Assembly (NCBI RefSeq): GCF_000515215.1
Contig: NZ_KI911557.1
Span: 1,073,486 to 1,137,485 of the forward strand
DNA from: Methylomonas sp. 11b
GTDB lineage: Bacteria > Pseudomonadota > Gammaproteobacteria > Methylococcales > Methylomonadaceae
Reading direction: 5' to 3'
DNA length: 64,000 nucleotides
The translations under genes were made by a program, and so were the position numbers. Shown here piece after piece: positions 9,675-17,278 of the stretch (position 1 is the stretch's first letter; each line of letters begins with the position of its first letter). The notes below the pieces were generated by a model that saw only the letters and a program-made list of their open reading frames with translations, ran no database searches and was not told the DNA's origin.

Positions 9675-10977
9675 TTTACAGATTAGGCTGTCCGCGCTAT
9701 CGGCGGCCCACACCCCGCGCCTGGTCAGCAGTTTAGCGCGCGCTTGCGTCTGGCTATTTCTGTTGACTCCTCCAGCCCTGCTACTGACACCGTGGCAACA
9801 AAACATCAACGGCAACGGCCGGGTCTCGGCCTTTGCACCGCTCGAACGCCAACAGAATTTAGATGCGCCGGTTTCCGGGCGTATCGTCAGTTGGCATGCT
9901 AAAGAAGGCACCAAAGTTAAGGCCGGCGATTTGCTGATGGAAATCACCGATGTCGATCCGGAATTGCTGGAACGCCTGCAACAACAACGCGCGGCAGCTG
10001 CTGCTAAATTGGCGGCCAAGGAAGCAGAGCTAAAGGCATACCGTCTGCAAATCGACAACTTGATTGCCACCCGCGATTTACAAGTGGCTACCGCGCAATA
10101 CCGGCTGGATGTGGCCCGGCAACGCGCGCGCTCAGCCAGCGAAGCCATTGCCTCGGCGCGCGCTACGTTGGAAACGGCTAGTGTGCAAACCCAGCGCCTG
10201 CAACGCTTGATCGGCGACGGCTTGGTGTCGCAGCGCGATTACGAAGTCGCGCAACGCGACGGCATCGTAGCGCAACGCAGCTTAAACAGCGCCCAAGCCA
10301 GTCTGGAAGGTGCATTGGCCGAACAACGCGCCGCCGAAGCGGAAATCGGCCGGATTCGTGCTGATGCCCAAGCCCGAATCGACTCGGCGACAGCCTCGGC
10401 CAACAAAACCCAAAGCGAACTGGAAGACAGCCGCAGCAGCCTGTTAAAAAGCGAAGTGGATGTGTCCCGGCAGCAGTCGCAACAAATCAGAGCGCCGCGC
10501 GACGGCAGCATCCTCAGACTGCTGGCCAATCCCCAGAGCGACATCGTCAGACAAGGCGATCCGCTGCTGGTATTGGTGCCGGACATGGATGTGAAAGCCG
10601 TGGAACTCTGGGTGGACGGCAATGACGCCGTCTTGATCACCCCAGGCCGGCATGCGCGTCTGCAATTCGAGGGCTGGCCGGCCTTGCAATTCGCCGGCTG
10701 GCCGGAAGTGGCCGTAGGCACCTTCGGCGGTTTGGTGGCTTTTGTGGATTCTACCGACGACGGCAAAGGCAAATTTCGGGTGCTGATCGTACCCGATCCC
10801 AATGACCGGCCCTGGCCGACTGAACGCTTCGCCCGCCAAGGCGTGCGGGTAAAAGGCTGGGTGTTGTTGAACCGGGTAACGATGGCCTACGAACTGTGGC
10901 GTCAACTGAATGCCTTTCCGCCGCAAATGACTACGGAAGCGCCAGCAACCGATCTGGTCAGACAAAAATTGAAATAA
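9667..10977 (+). CDS. HlyD-family periplasmic adaptor (membrane fusion protein)
   Basis: 436-aa membrane fusion protein. One N-terminal membrane segment (ACVWLFLLTPPALLL) is followed by the biotinyl-lipoyl half LDAPVSGRIVSWHAKEGTKV, a long alpha-helical hairpin rich in Ala/Arg/Gln (residues about 100-270) and the second half-motif QIRAPRDGSILRLL, then a beta-barrel region. It would bridge the inner-membrane ABC protein and the TolC-like channel encoded on either side. The start overlaps the ABC stop and the stop is six bases before the TolC gene, so the three are one operon. Confidence 0.92.
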   Translation: MTDLQIRLSALSAAHTPRLVSSLARACVWLFLLTPPALLLTPWQQNINGNGRVSAFAPLERQQNLDAPVSGRIVSWHAKEGTKVKAGDLLMEITDVDPELLERLQQQRAAAAAKLAAKEAELKAYRLQIDNLIATRDLQVATAQYRLDVARQRARSASEAIASARATLETASVQTQRLQRLIGDGLVSQRDYEVAQRDGIVAQRSLNSAQASLEGALAEQRAAEAEIGRIRADAQARIDSATASANKTQSELEDSRSSLLKSEVDVSRQQSQQIRAPRDGSILRLLANPQSDIVRQGDPLLVLVPDMDVKAVELWVDGNDAVLITPGRHARLQFEGWPALQFAGWPEVAVGTFGGLVAFVDSTDDGKGKFRVLIVPDPNDRPWPTERFARQGVRVKGWVLLNRVTMAYELWRQLNAFPPQMTTEAPATDLVRQKLK

Positions 10978-10983
10978 GCGCTT

Positions 10984-12795
10984 ATGAATCGTTTTGCATC
11001 CCGTCACCACCACACAGGGGCTACGGCCAAGCAGTTGCAGGCCTGCGGGCGGCGCATCGGCACAATATTGCTGATACCTTTACTGGTCAGTTGCGGACAG
11101 TATCTCGATACCAGCCCCGACCGTAAACTCGTGAAGCGGGTGGAAGAACGTCTGAATCCCGATGAGGGTTTGCCGCTACCGGCCATTTCGCAGTTGCCGC
11201 CGCAAACCGTGGAGCAGGCCTTGCCCAAGTTTAAGGAAGGCCGGCCAAAATCGGCGACCATCCTGCCCCCGCCCAGCGCGGCTAAACCCGAGTTACCCAA
11301 AGTAGCGCCGGAAACTAGCAAGCAGCTATCCATCTCGGACGTGCGCAGCATGGCTTTAGAAAACAATTTGGACCTGAAGATCGCCCAGGCCGACCCGAAA
11401 ATCGCTGCCACCGCGGTTAGCGAAGAAGAAGCCAAATTCGACGATTTGATCTTTGCCAAGGCCAAATACGGTAAGAAAAACACACCCGCGCAAAATCTGG
11501 ATGTGGTCAGTTTCACCCCGGTCGATCCCACTTCGCCGCTGAAGAATGAAATCGACAAACTCACCGCCGTGCCGCAGGAGACCGAAGTATTGGACATGGA
11601 AGCCGGCATCGTCATCCCATTGCGTACCGGCGCAAAAGTGACCGTCAGCTCGCCGTTCGACGGCAAACGCCAGTTTCGCGGCGTCGCTTCCGACCAATAT
11701 CAAAATGCGCTGCGCTTCTCCATCAGCCAGCCCTTGCTGCGTGACGCCGGTATTTCCAATAACGTAGCAGGGATCCGCATCGCCCGTTACGAACAACAAG
11801 CGGTAGACGTAAAAACCCGCTTGCAGGCGATTCGAGTGTTGGCGATGGTCGAACGCGCATATTGGAGCCTGTATGTCGCCTGGGGCGAGTTGGACGTGCG
11901 CCGCCAACAGTACGAAAACGCCTCGAACAACCTGAACATGGTGAGAAAACGGGTGGCGGAAGGTTTGACCGCCAGCGTGGAAATCAACCGTGCGGAAATC
12001 GGCGTGGCCGAACGCCTGGAGTCGCTGATCATCGCCGAAACCAGCTTAAAAACCCGCCAGCGCCAGCTGAAATTATTATTGAACGCACCCGGTCTGGACC
12101 TGGACTCGCAAACCCTGCTGATCCCCGATACCTCGCCGACCCTGCTGGAATTTAATCTGGACCGCGAGCAGCTGGCACAACGCGCCTTGGACGGCCGTTT
12201 GGAATTGCTGGAACTGGAATTAAAGCTGGCCGCCGATTTGACCAAAATCGATTATCTCAGCAATCAAACCTTGCCGATGTTCATGCTGGATTACAACTAC
12301 GCCGCGCTGGGCCGCGACACGTCGTCCTACGGCGGCGCTTTCGATCAGACCTTGAGCGGCAATTATTCGGATTGGTCGGTGGGCTTACGCGTGGAAATCC
12401 CACTTAGTAACGAACTGCGCCGGGCGCGTCTGGACCGGGCCGTGCAGGAGCGCATGCAGCGTCTGACCACCCAACAACTACGCGAATTGAGCGTACGCCG
12501 GGAAATCTACGACTCACTGGATCAAATGAGCCAGAACTGGCAACGCATTTTAGCCACCCGCCAAAACGTGGTGCTGGCCGGCTTGAATTACGATGCCGAG
12601 CTCAAGCAATTTAAGGAAGGCTTGCGCACCATGACGGAGGTGCTGGAAACCCTAACTAGGCTTGGCGAGGCTCAGCTGCGCGAAGTGCGGGCCATCGGCG
12701 ACTATCAAGTGTCGATGATAGATTTGGCGTTTGCTACCGGCACCTTGCTGGGGCATAGCCGGGTGGATTTGGGCCTGAACACCACCCCTCATTAG
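10984..12795 (+). CDS. TolC-family outer membrane efflux lipoprotein
   Basis: 603-aa outer membrane channel of the TolC/OEP family. The N-terminus has a hydrophobic stretch ending in the lipobox LLVSC, so the mature protein is probably lipidated. A proline-rich linker (about residues 60-110) precedes the OEP repeats, seen as LRFSISQPLLRDAG, RAYWSLYVAWGELDVRRQQY and the C-terminal half with LRRARLDRAVQERMQRL. It completes a tripartite envelope-spanning exporter with the two preceding genes. Longer than E. coli TolC because of the N-terminal extension. Confidence 0.9.
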   Translation: MNRFASRHHHTGATAKQLQACGRRIGTILLIPLLVSCGQYLDTSPDRKLVKRVEERLNPDEGLPLPAISQLPPQTVEQALPKFKEGRPKSATILPPPSAAKPELPKVAPETSKQLSISDVRSMALENNLDLKIAQADPKIAATAVSEEEAKFDDLIFAKAKYGKKNTPAQNLDVVSFTPVDPTSPLKNEIDKLTAVPQETEVLDMEAGIVIPLRTGAKVTVSSPFDGKRQFRGVASDQYQNALRFSISQPLLRDAGISNNVAGIRIARYEQQAVDVKTRLQAIRVLAMVERAYWSLYVAWGELDVRRQQYENASNNLNMVRKRVAEGLTASVEINRAEIGVAERLESLIIAETSLKTRQRQLKLLLNAPGLDLDSQTLLIPDTSPTLLEFNLDREQLAQRALDGRLELLELELKLAADLTKIDYLSNQTLPMFMLDYNYAALGRDTSSYGGAFDQTLSGNYSDWSVGLRVEIPLSNELRRARLDRAVQERMQRLTTQQLRELSVRREIYDSLDQMSQNWQRILATRQNVVLAGLNYDAELKQFKEGLRTMTEVLETLTRLGEAQLREVRAIGDYQVSMIDLAFATGTLLGHSRVDLGLNTTPH

Positions 12796-12859
12796 GTGCT
12801 AGGTAAGCGATAAAAGCAGCGCGTTTACCGCTTACTGATTTGCAGCTAAGGGGCAGCTG

Positions 12860-13336
12860 CTAGTGATGACAACCTGAGCCATGGATATGGCCGTGGGCCA
12901 CTTCATCGGCTGTCGCCGGCCTGACATCGATAACTTCCACATCAAAGGTCAAGTCTTCGCCGGCTAAAGGATGGTTACCGTCGATGGTAACATCGTCGCC
13001 GTCGATTTCGACGATGGTGATGATGCCGGGGCCGTGGCTAACGTCGGCATGAAACTGCATGCCAATATCGATATCCATACCGTCGAACATTTTTTTGGAT
13101 ACCACTTGGATCATTTCTTCGGACACTTCACCGTAAGCCTGATCGGCCGCTATAGTGACGTTGAATTTATCGCCTGCTTGCTTGCCGTGTAAAGCAGCTT
13201 CCAAACCCGCAATAATGTTGCCCGCGCCATGCAAATACAACAACGGCTCTTCGCCTCTGGAACTATCCAGCTGCTCACCGTCTTGGTTGGTTAAGGTATA
13301 ATGGATGGAAACAGCCGTTTTGTCTGTGATTTGCAT
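12860..13336 (-). CDS. slyD: SlyD-type FKBP peptidyl-prolyl isomerase
   Basis: 158-aa cytoplasmic FKBP-type prolyl isomerase and metallochaperone. MQITDKTAVSIHYTL is the normal SlyD start, so 13336 is preferred to an upstream start at 13441 that overlaps greB. The FKBP core shows LHGAGNIIAGLEAAL, the inserted-in-flap domain spans roughly residues 70-120, and the C-terminus is His-rich (HGHIHGSGCHH), a short version of the metal-binding tail that in E. coli delivers nickel. Divergent from greB. Confidence 0.9.
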   Translation of the reverse strand: MQITDKTAVSIHYTLTNQDGEQLDSSRGEEPLLYLHGAGNIIAGLEAALHGKQAGDKFNVTIAADQAYGEVSEEMIQVVSKKMFDGMDIDIGMQFHADVSHGPGIITIVEIDGDDVTIDGNHPLAGEDLTFDVEVIDVRPATADEVAHGHIHGSGCHH

Positions 13337-13394
13337 AAGCGTCTTCGCTGGATGAAAAAAAGCCGACATCATATAACCTTTTCCCCGAAAAAAC

Positions 13395-13886
13395 ATGTCA
13401 CGCTGGCGACCGCCCCGCCCTAAATCTTCGCCGTACATCACCGCCGAAGGCTATCGCACCCTAGAAACCGAGCTAAAACAGCTCTGGGAACGGCGTAAAG
13501 ATGTCACCATTGCGCTGTCAGCCGCTGCCGCAGAAGGTGATCGCTCGGAGAACGCCGAGTATATCTACCGGAAAAAGGAACTGCGGGAAATTGACCGGCG
13601 CATTCATTATCTCCAAAAACGTTTGCCATCTTTGACCGTGGTATCCGAGAAGCCGGCCAATCGTAATCAAGTGTTTTTCGGCGCCTGGGTGACTTTGGAA
13701 TCGATGGACGGGCAGGAAATCACTTATCGCATCGTCGGTGCTGACGAAATTGACACCACCGGCGGCTTGATCAGCCTAGACTCGCCTTTGGCGACGGCCT
13801 TATTGAAGAAGATGCTGGACGACGAAATAACCGTCCGACACGCCGAGCAAGAAACGCGTTATTACATCACCGCCATTCGTTACTGA
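13395..13886 (+). CDS. greB: Transcript cleavage factor GreB
   Basis: 163-aa elongation factor that enters the RNA polymerase secondary channel and promotes cleavage of backtracked RNA. The coiled-coil tip GDRSENAEY carries the acidic pair needed for cleavage, and REIDRRIHYL is GreB-like. The N-terminus has a short basic proline-rich extension (SRWRPPRPKSSPYIT). It starts an operon: a 54-aa membrane protein begins seven bases after its stop. Confidence 0.95.
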   Translation: MSRWRPPRPKSSPYITAEGYRTLETELKQLWERRKDVTIALSAAAAEGDRSENAEYIYRKKELREIDRRIHYLQKRLPSLTVVSEKPANRNQVFFGAWVTLESMDGQEITYRIVGADEIDTTGGLISLDSPLATALLKKMLDDEITVRHAEQETRYYITAIRY

Positions 13887-13892
13887 AATAGC

Positions 13893-14057
13893 ATGAGTAA
13901 ACAAGCCTCGTTTGCCCGTTTAAAGTGGTTTGTCTTCATTCTGTTATTGACTATTGTCGAAATTGGTCCGGTTCCGCTGATGGGTTTGACCCTGCTTTAT
14001 ATCGTGGCCTTTCGCCCACGCTGGTTCAAGGACTTGGTCGACCGAATTTATTCATGA
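13893..14057 (+). CDS. 54-aa membrane protein in the greB-dtd operon
   Basis: A short gene between greB and the GGCT gene: ATG at 13893, TGA at 14055-14057, overlapping the next ATG by four bases. The protein has one hydrophobic segment (FVFILLLTIVEIGPVPLMGLT) running into LYIVAFRPRWFKDLVDRIY, a basic C-terminal tail. The tight coupling on both sides supports it as real. Family not recognised with certainty; no function assigned. Confidence 0.7.
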   Translation: MSKQASFARLKWFVFILLLTIVEIGPVPLMGLTLLYIVAFRPRWFKDLVDRIYS

Positions 14058-14464
14058 CAGAACCGCAATACCTGTTTGTCTACGGCACACTGCGCCGAAG
14101 CCGTCAAAATCAAATCCAACACCCGTTTCTCGCAGATTGCGATTACATCGGCGATGCATTTATCCACGGCGAACTATACGAAATTGATGCTTATCCGGGC
14201 GCTATTGCTGGCGGAACAAAGCTGGTCAAAGGCGAACTGTATCTGATGCAAAACTCCGAGCACACGCTGTCGGCTCTGGATATTTACGAAGAATGCGCTT
14301 CAGATTTTCCGCAGCCGCACGAATATATCCGCCGTGAACTACAGGTAAGTTTGCCGGATGGACAATCCGTTTTGGCTTGGACCTATCTTTACAATCGTCC
14401 CGTGAACGAACTAATGCGCATCCACAGCGGCGACTACCTAAACTATTTGCAGGAACACACATGA
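14054..14464 (+). CDS. Gamma-glutamylcyclotransferase-fold protein (GGCT/AIG2-like)
   Basis: 136-aa protein of the gamma-glutamylcyclotransferase-like family. The hallmark YLFVYGTLRR lies at residues 6-15, with GELYEIDAYPGAI and a GELYLM core strand, and the acidic DIYEECA that supplies the catalytic Glu in the fold. Members cleave gamma-glutamyl peptides or gamma-glutamylamines; the exact substrate is unknown. The start at 14054 is used because it couples to the preceding small gene and the family start matches; four-base overlaps join it to both neighbours. Confidence 0.85.
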   Translation: MTEPQYLFVYGTLRRSRQNQIQHPFLADCDYIGDAFIHGELYEIDAYPGAIAGGTKLVKGELYLMQNSEHTLSALDIYEECASDFPQPHEYIRRELQVSLPDGQSVLAWTYLYNRPVNELMRIHSGDYLNYLQEHT

Positions 14465-14907
14465 TCAGCATTATCCAGCGCGTGACCCAAGCCAAAGTCA
14501 CGGTAAACGGTATCGACATCGGCGTGATCGGCACCGGCATCATGGCGCTGGTAGCGGTCGAAAAAACTGATACGCCCAAGCAAGCCGACCGCTTGCTGGA
14601 GCGGATTTTGAATTACCGAATCTTTGCGGATGCAGACGACAAAATGAATCTGAGTTTGCGCGATATTCAGGGCGGCCTGCTCCTGGTACCGCAATTTACC
14701 CTGGCAGCCAATACCGATACCGGCAACCGGCCCAGCTTTGCTTCGGCGGCCCCGCCGGAATTGGGCCGGGAATTATTCGGATATTTGCAACAGCGTGCGC
14801 AGGAGACCTACCCGGCTAGCCAGTTCGGCGAATTCGGCGCAGATATGAAAGTAGCATTGATCAACGACGGCCCGGTAACTTTTACATTACGTTGCCAGGG
14901 AATATAG
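14461..14907 (+). CDS. dtd: D-aminoacyl-tRNA deacylase
   Basis: 148-aa DTD, which hydrolyses D-amino acids mischarged on tRNA, a cytoplasmic proofreading function. The start MISIIQRVTQAKVTV is typical; the chiral-selectivity motifs are present as LLVPQFTLAAN (SQxxL-like; here PQFTL) and the C-terminal NDGPVTF, which is the NXPVT-like Gly-cisPro loop. Length is normal. Last gene of the greB operon, overlapping the GGCT gene by four bases. Confidence 0.95.
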   Translation: MISIIQRVTQAKVTVNGIDIGVIGTGIMALVAVEKTDTPKQADRLLERILNYRIFADADDKMNLSLRDIQGGLLLVPQFTLAANTDTGNRPSFASAAPPELGRELFGYLQQRAQETYPASQFGEFGADMKVALINDGPVTFTLRCQGI

Positions 14908-15003
14908 CTCAGCAACCAATTTTTGGCATCGATTTTCCTACCTTCTCACTGATCCATCGCCAGCAAACACCCCAAACCGAACTTTCAGGAACCAAAAATA
15001 AAC

Positions 15004-15019
15004 TGTGTTAAATAACACA
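15004..15019. promoter_or_regulatory. Palindrome TGTGTTA-AA-TAACACA
   Basis: Perfect 7-2-7 inverted repeat 69 bases upstream of the Cys/His-rich lipoprotein, in an A/T-rich stretch. Position and symmetry fit an operator for a dimeric regulator controlling that gene, possibly metal-responsive; the regulator is not identified. Confidence 0.45.
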
Positions 15020-15087
15020 ATTTATTTGCCTAACGTGCACCTTACCCCTACAATTGCGCCTCCTTTATCACCAACCGAGAAATACAT

Positions 15088-15654
15088 ATGAAAATTCAAC
15101 ATTTGCTCATCGCCTTAACCTTGCCGGCTTTGCTGACCCTGACGGGCTGCGAATCCGCAAAACCGGTCGAAGCAACTGCTGAGCCTGCGGTAGTGGCGCC
15201 AGTAACCGCGGCACCGGCTGAAACCGCCGCCCCCGCGCCAGCGGCACCCGCCATGTCCCCGGAACATTGCGCTAAACATAAAGCCGATGCCGCAGCGCAC
15301 AATTGCGTGGAGCATTGCGCCAAACACAAAGGTAAAAAAGGCAAAGCCTGCCTGAAACATTGCGCCGATAAAGCCGCGGCAGAACACGATTGCGCAAAAC
15401 ATTGCGCCGATCACCCAGGCGCTAAAGACAAAGTCTGCGCCCAACATTGCGCGCAAGATGCCAATGCCAGCGCCCACCAATGCGGCACCGAGCATTGCGC
15501 CCATCACGAAGCCGCCGCTGCCGCCAATTGCAGTAGCAGCCATTGCGCCCATCATCAAGGCGGCGCAGCCCATGATTGCAGTGCGGATCATTGCAAAAAG
15601 CACGGCGGCGATATGGCCGATTGCTGCGGCTCCGCGCATAAATGCGATAAGTAA
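15088..15654 (+). CDS. Cys/His-rich putative metal-binding lipoprotein
   Basis: 188-aa secreted lipoprotein. The signal peptide ends in a lipobox LTLTGC at about residue 21. A Pro/Ala/Glu linker (to about residue 60) leads to a domain built from imperfect repeats of the form xxC..HCAxH: eight HC dipeptides, 18 cysteines and about 21 histidines in roughly 130 residues, e.g. EHCAKHK, KHCADH, EHCAHHE. Such density is typical of copper, zinc or other soft-metal sequestration, for instance metallothionein-like periplasmic buffers. No standard domain recognised. A palindromic operator candidate lies upstream and a hairpin downstream, so it is probably monocistronic. A methanotroph with a high copper demand could use such a protein, but that is inference. 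Confidence 0.75.
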   Translation: MKIQHLLIALTLPALLTLTGCESAKPVEATAEPAVVAPVTAAPAETAAPAPAAPAMSPEHCAKHKADAAAHNCVEHCAKHKGKKGKACLKHCADKAAAEHDCAKHCADHPGAKDKVCAQHCAQDANASAHQCGTEHCAHHEAAAAANCSSSHCAHHQGGAAHDCSADHCKKHGGDMADCCGSAHKCDK

Positions 15655-15675
15655 TCTGTAATCTCAGATCCGATT

Positions 15676-15717
15676 CGGGTTTAACTGCGGCGACGACACC
15701 ATCCGCAGTTAGGCCCG
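15676..15717 (+). terminator. Hairpin downstream of the Cys/His-rich lipoprotein
   Basis: Stem TAACTGCGG (15682-15690) / CCGCAGTTA (15703-15711), extended by CGGG / CCCG across a small internal loop. There is no T-run after it, so it may stabilise the mRNA 3' end rather than terminate by itself. Confidence 0.4.
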
Positions 15718-15917
15718 ATCAAACCAGTCCAGACCTGTCAAATAGTCCAATACCGCCTTCCTTCACGCGGCTGGATCCAGCCTCTTCACTCCCACCACTT
15801 TATTCAACAGCCAACAGGCGCATCTTTTAGATTGCCGAATCGCTTAAATCTGCGCTAAATTCTCAACCTGTGCCACGTCAGTCGGCCGGACATTTTTATT
15901 CAGCAATAGAGGAGCTT

Positions 15918-16430
15918 ATGGCCGAATCCAATCAAAATCCCGCTATCGCCGCCGCGATCATTGGTGTAATCGGCTCTATCAGCGTAGCCATCATCACTAA
16001 CTGGGATAAATTGACTGGACAGCAGAAGGACGCCGCATCGCCCCCGGCTCAGCAAATTGTGACGGCAACTTATCCGCCGATTGCCAAGACAACACCTGCG
16101 GTTGTCGAGTCTTCTCCGGTCATCGACATCAGCGGCGACTGGTATAACCCCGCCGCGCCGACTGCGGGCGGCACCCACATAGACCAACAAAGCGATAGTT
16201 TTGAATTCCAGGCATGGGGGATGTTGGCGCAAGGCATAGGCTACACATCAAAGGGCAACGGTAATTTGATCGCCCAAACCCTGATTTACGATTACACCGC
16301 TCAGTTTCAAAACGGCTGGGTATCGAAAGGGAATTGTACCGGCACGGTAACGCCAAACGGCGCTAAGATTACCGCGACGTGCACTGATACCATCATGGGT
16401 ACCTATGTGTCCGCCGGCGTGCGGCAATAA
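15918..16430 (+). CDS. Membrane-anchored hypothetical protein
   Basis: 170-aa protein; ATG at 15918 chosen for the GAGGAG directly upstream. One N-terminal membrane segment (AAAIIGVIGSISVAIITNW) is followed by a Pro/Ala linker and a C-terminal domain of about 95 residues starting ISGDWYNPAAPTAGG, predominantly beta-like and rich in Gly, Thr and aromatic residues, with two Cys that could form a disulfide. The plan (one helix then a small barrel-like sensor domain opening with a G-x-W) resembles the gene at 26983-27507. Function unknown. Confidence 0.65.
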   Translation: MAESNQNPAIAAAIIGVIGSISVAIITNWDKLTGQQKDAASPPAQQIVTATYPPIAKTTPAVVESSPVIDISGDWYNPAAPTAGGTHIDQQSDSFEFQAWGMLAQGIGYTSKGNGNLIAQTLIYDYTAQFQNGWVSKGNCTGTVTPNGAKITATCTDTIMGTYVSAGVRQ

Positions 16431-16443
16431 AGCTGGATAAGGC

Positions 16444-16474
16444 GCAGACAACGATCCGTAGGGAGGCTGTCTGC
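16444..16474. terminator. Possible shared hairpin between convergent genes
   Basis: Inverted repeat GCAGACA (16444-16450) / TGTCTGC (16468-16474) in the 60-base gap between two convergent genes. No T-run; weak candidate for a bidirectional terminator. Confidence 0.3.
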
Positions 16475-16490
16475 CCTTGAACTAAAACAT

Positions 16491-16886
16491 CTAGCGAATG
16501 GCTAACAGCGCTCTTAGCACATCGACCCGGCTAATCATGCCGACAAACTGATCGTTTTGAAAAACCGGAAAACTCCTGGTCGGCGATTCCTGAAATTTAC
16601 TGGCCACATCCACGAGGCTAGCATCGGCATCAACAAATTGCGGGTCTTTGCTCATGAACTCTCCCACCTTTCCGGCCATACTTTGGTTGTAAGCGGATTC
16701 GACAAACACCTTCATGCCGTCTTTTTCGGAAAATATCCCCACCAACTTACCTTGCTGGTCCACAACCGGCACGCTAGTCACTTTGTGGTCCAGTAAGATT
16801 TTAACCGCCTGAGAAATTTCGGTATCGGGGGTAACGGTAACGATTTTGGTCGACATGTAATCGACTACAGCTATTTTGGCTAGCAT
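16491..16886 (-). CDS. Tandem CBS-domain protein
   Basis: 131-aa stand-alone protein with two CBS motifs (Bateman module), which usually binds adenine nucleotides and senses energy state. Repeat one: VDYMSTKIVTVTPDTEIS...VTSVPVVDQQGKLVGIFSEKD; repeat two: GEFMSKDPQFVDADASL...RSFPVFQNDQFVGMISRVDVLRAL. AGGAGG lies eight bases before the ATG. The partner enzyme or channel is not apparent from the neighbours. Confidence 0.9.
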   Translation of the reverse strand: MLAKIAVVDYMSTKIVTVTPDTEISQAVKILLDHKVTSVPVVDQQGKLVGIFSEKDGMKVFVESAYNQSMAGKVGEFMSKDPQFVDADASLVDVASKFQESPTRSFPVFQNDQFVGMISRVDVLRALLAIR

Positions 16887-17278
16887 GGTGTACCTCCTGT
16901 TATTATTTTTTATTCTAAGCTTGGACAGCCACGCAAGCGACCGGTTCAGCGATCAGCTAACTTCTGCCCTATGCGATTATTATAAAAATTCCCCGCACTA
17001 GCTAGCTTTATTATTCCCGGCAACATGGCAGCAACGGCTACCGAAATGCGTTGTGATCTCGGTGTTGAAAACCATGTCCGGGTTAACGGGTTAATTCCGT
17101 ATTTACCTCACCCACTAATTCGCTGTAACCGCCCTTTCCAAAAAGCCGCCGCTCTCTACCGGGAACGACAACATGCATACGTCGGATTAATAAGCTACAA
17201 AATGACTATACAAGTCGCGTATCAGTCTAAACTTGTCAAACCGCACATTGACGTTTCTGCTATATATGGATACCGCTT
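16887..17278. other. Intergenic region upstream of the chemoreceptor
   Basis: No credible gene; the one reading frame here has no family features and overlaps the chemoreceptor start. It must carry the divergent promoters of the CBS and chemoreceptor genes. I could not identify a convincing sigma-28 or sigma-54 site. Confidence 0.4.
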
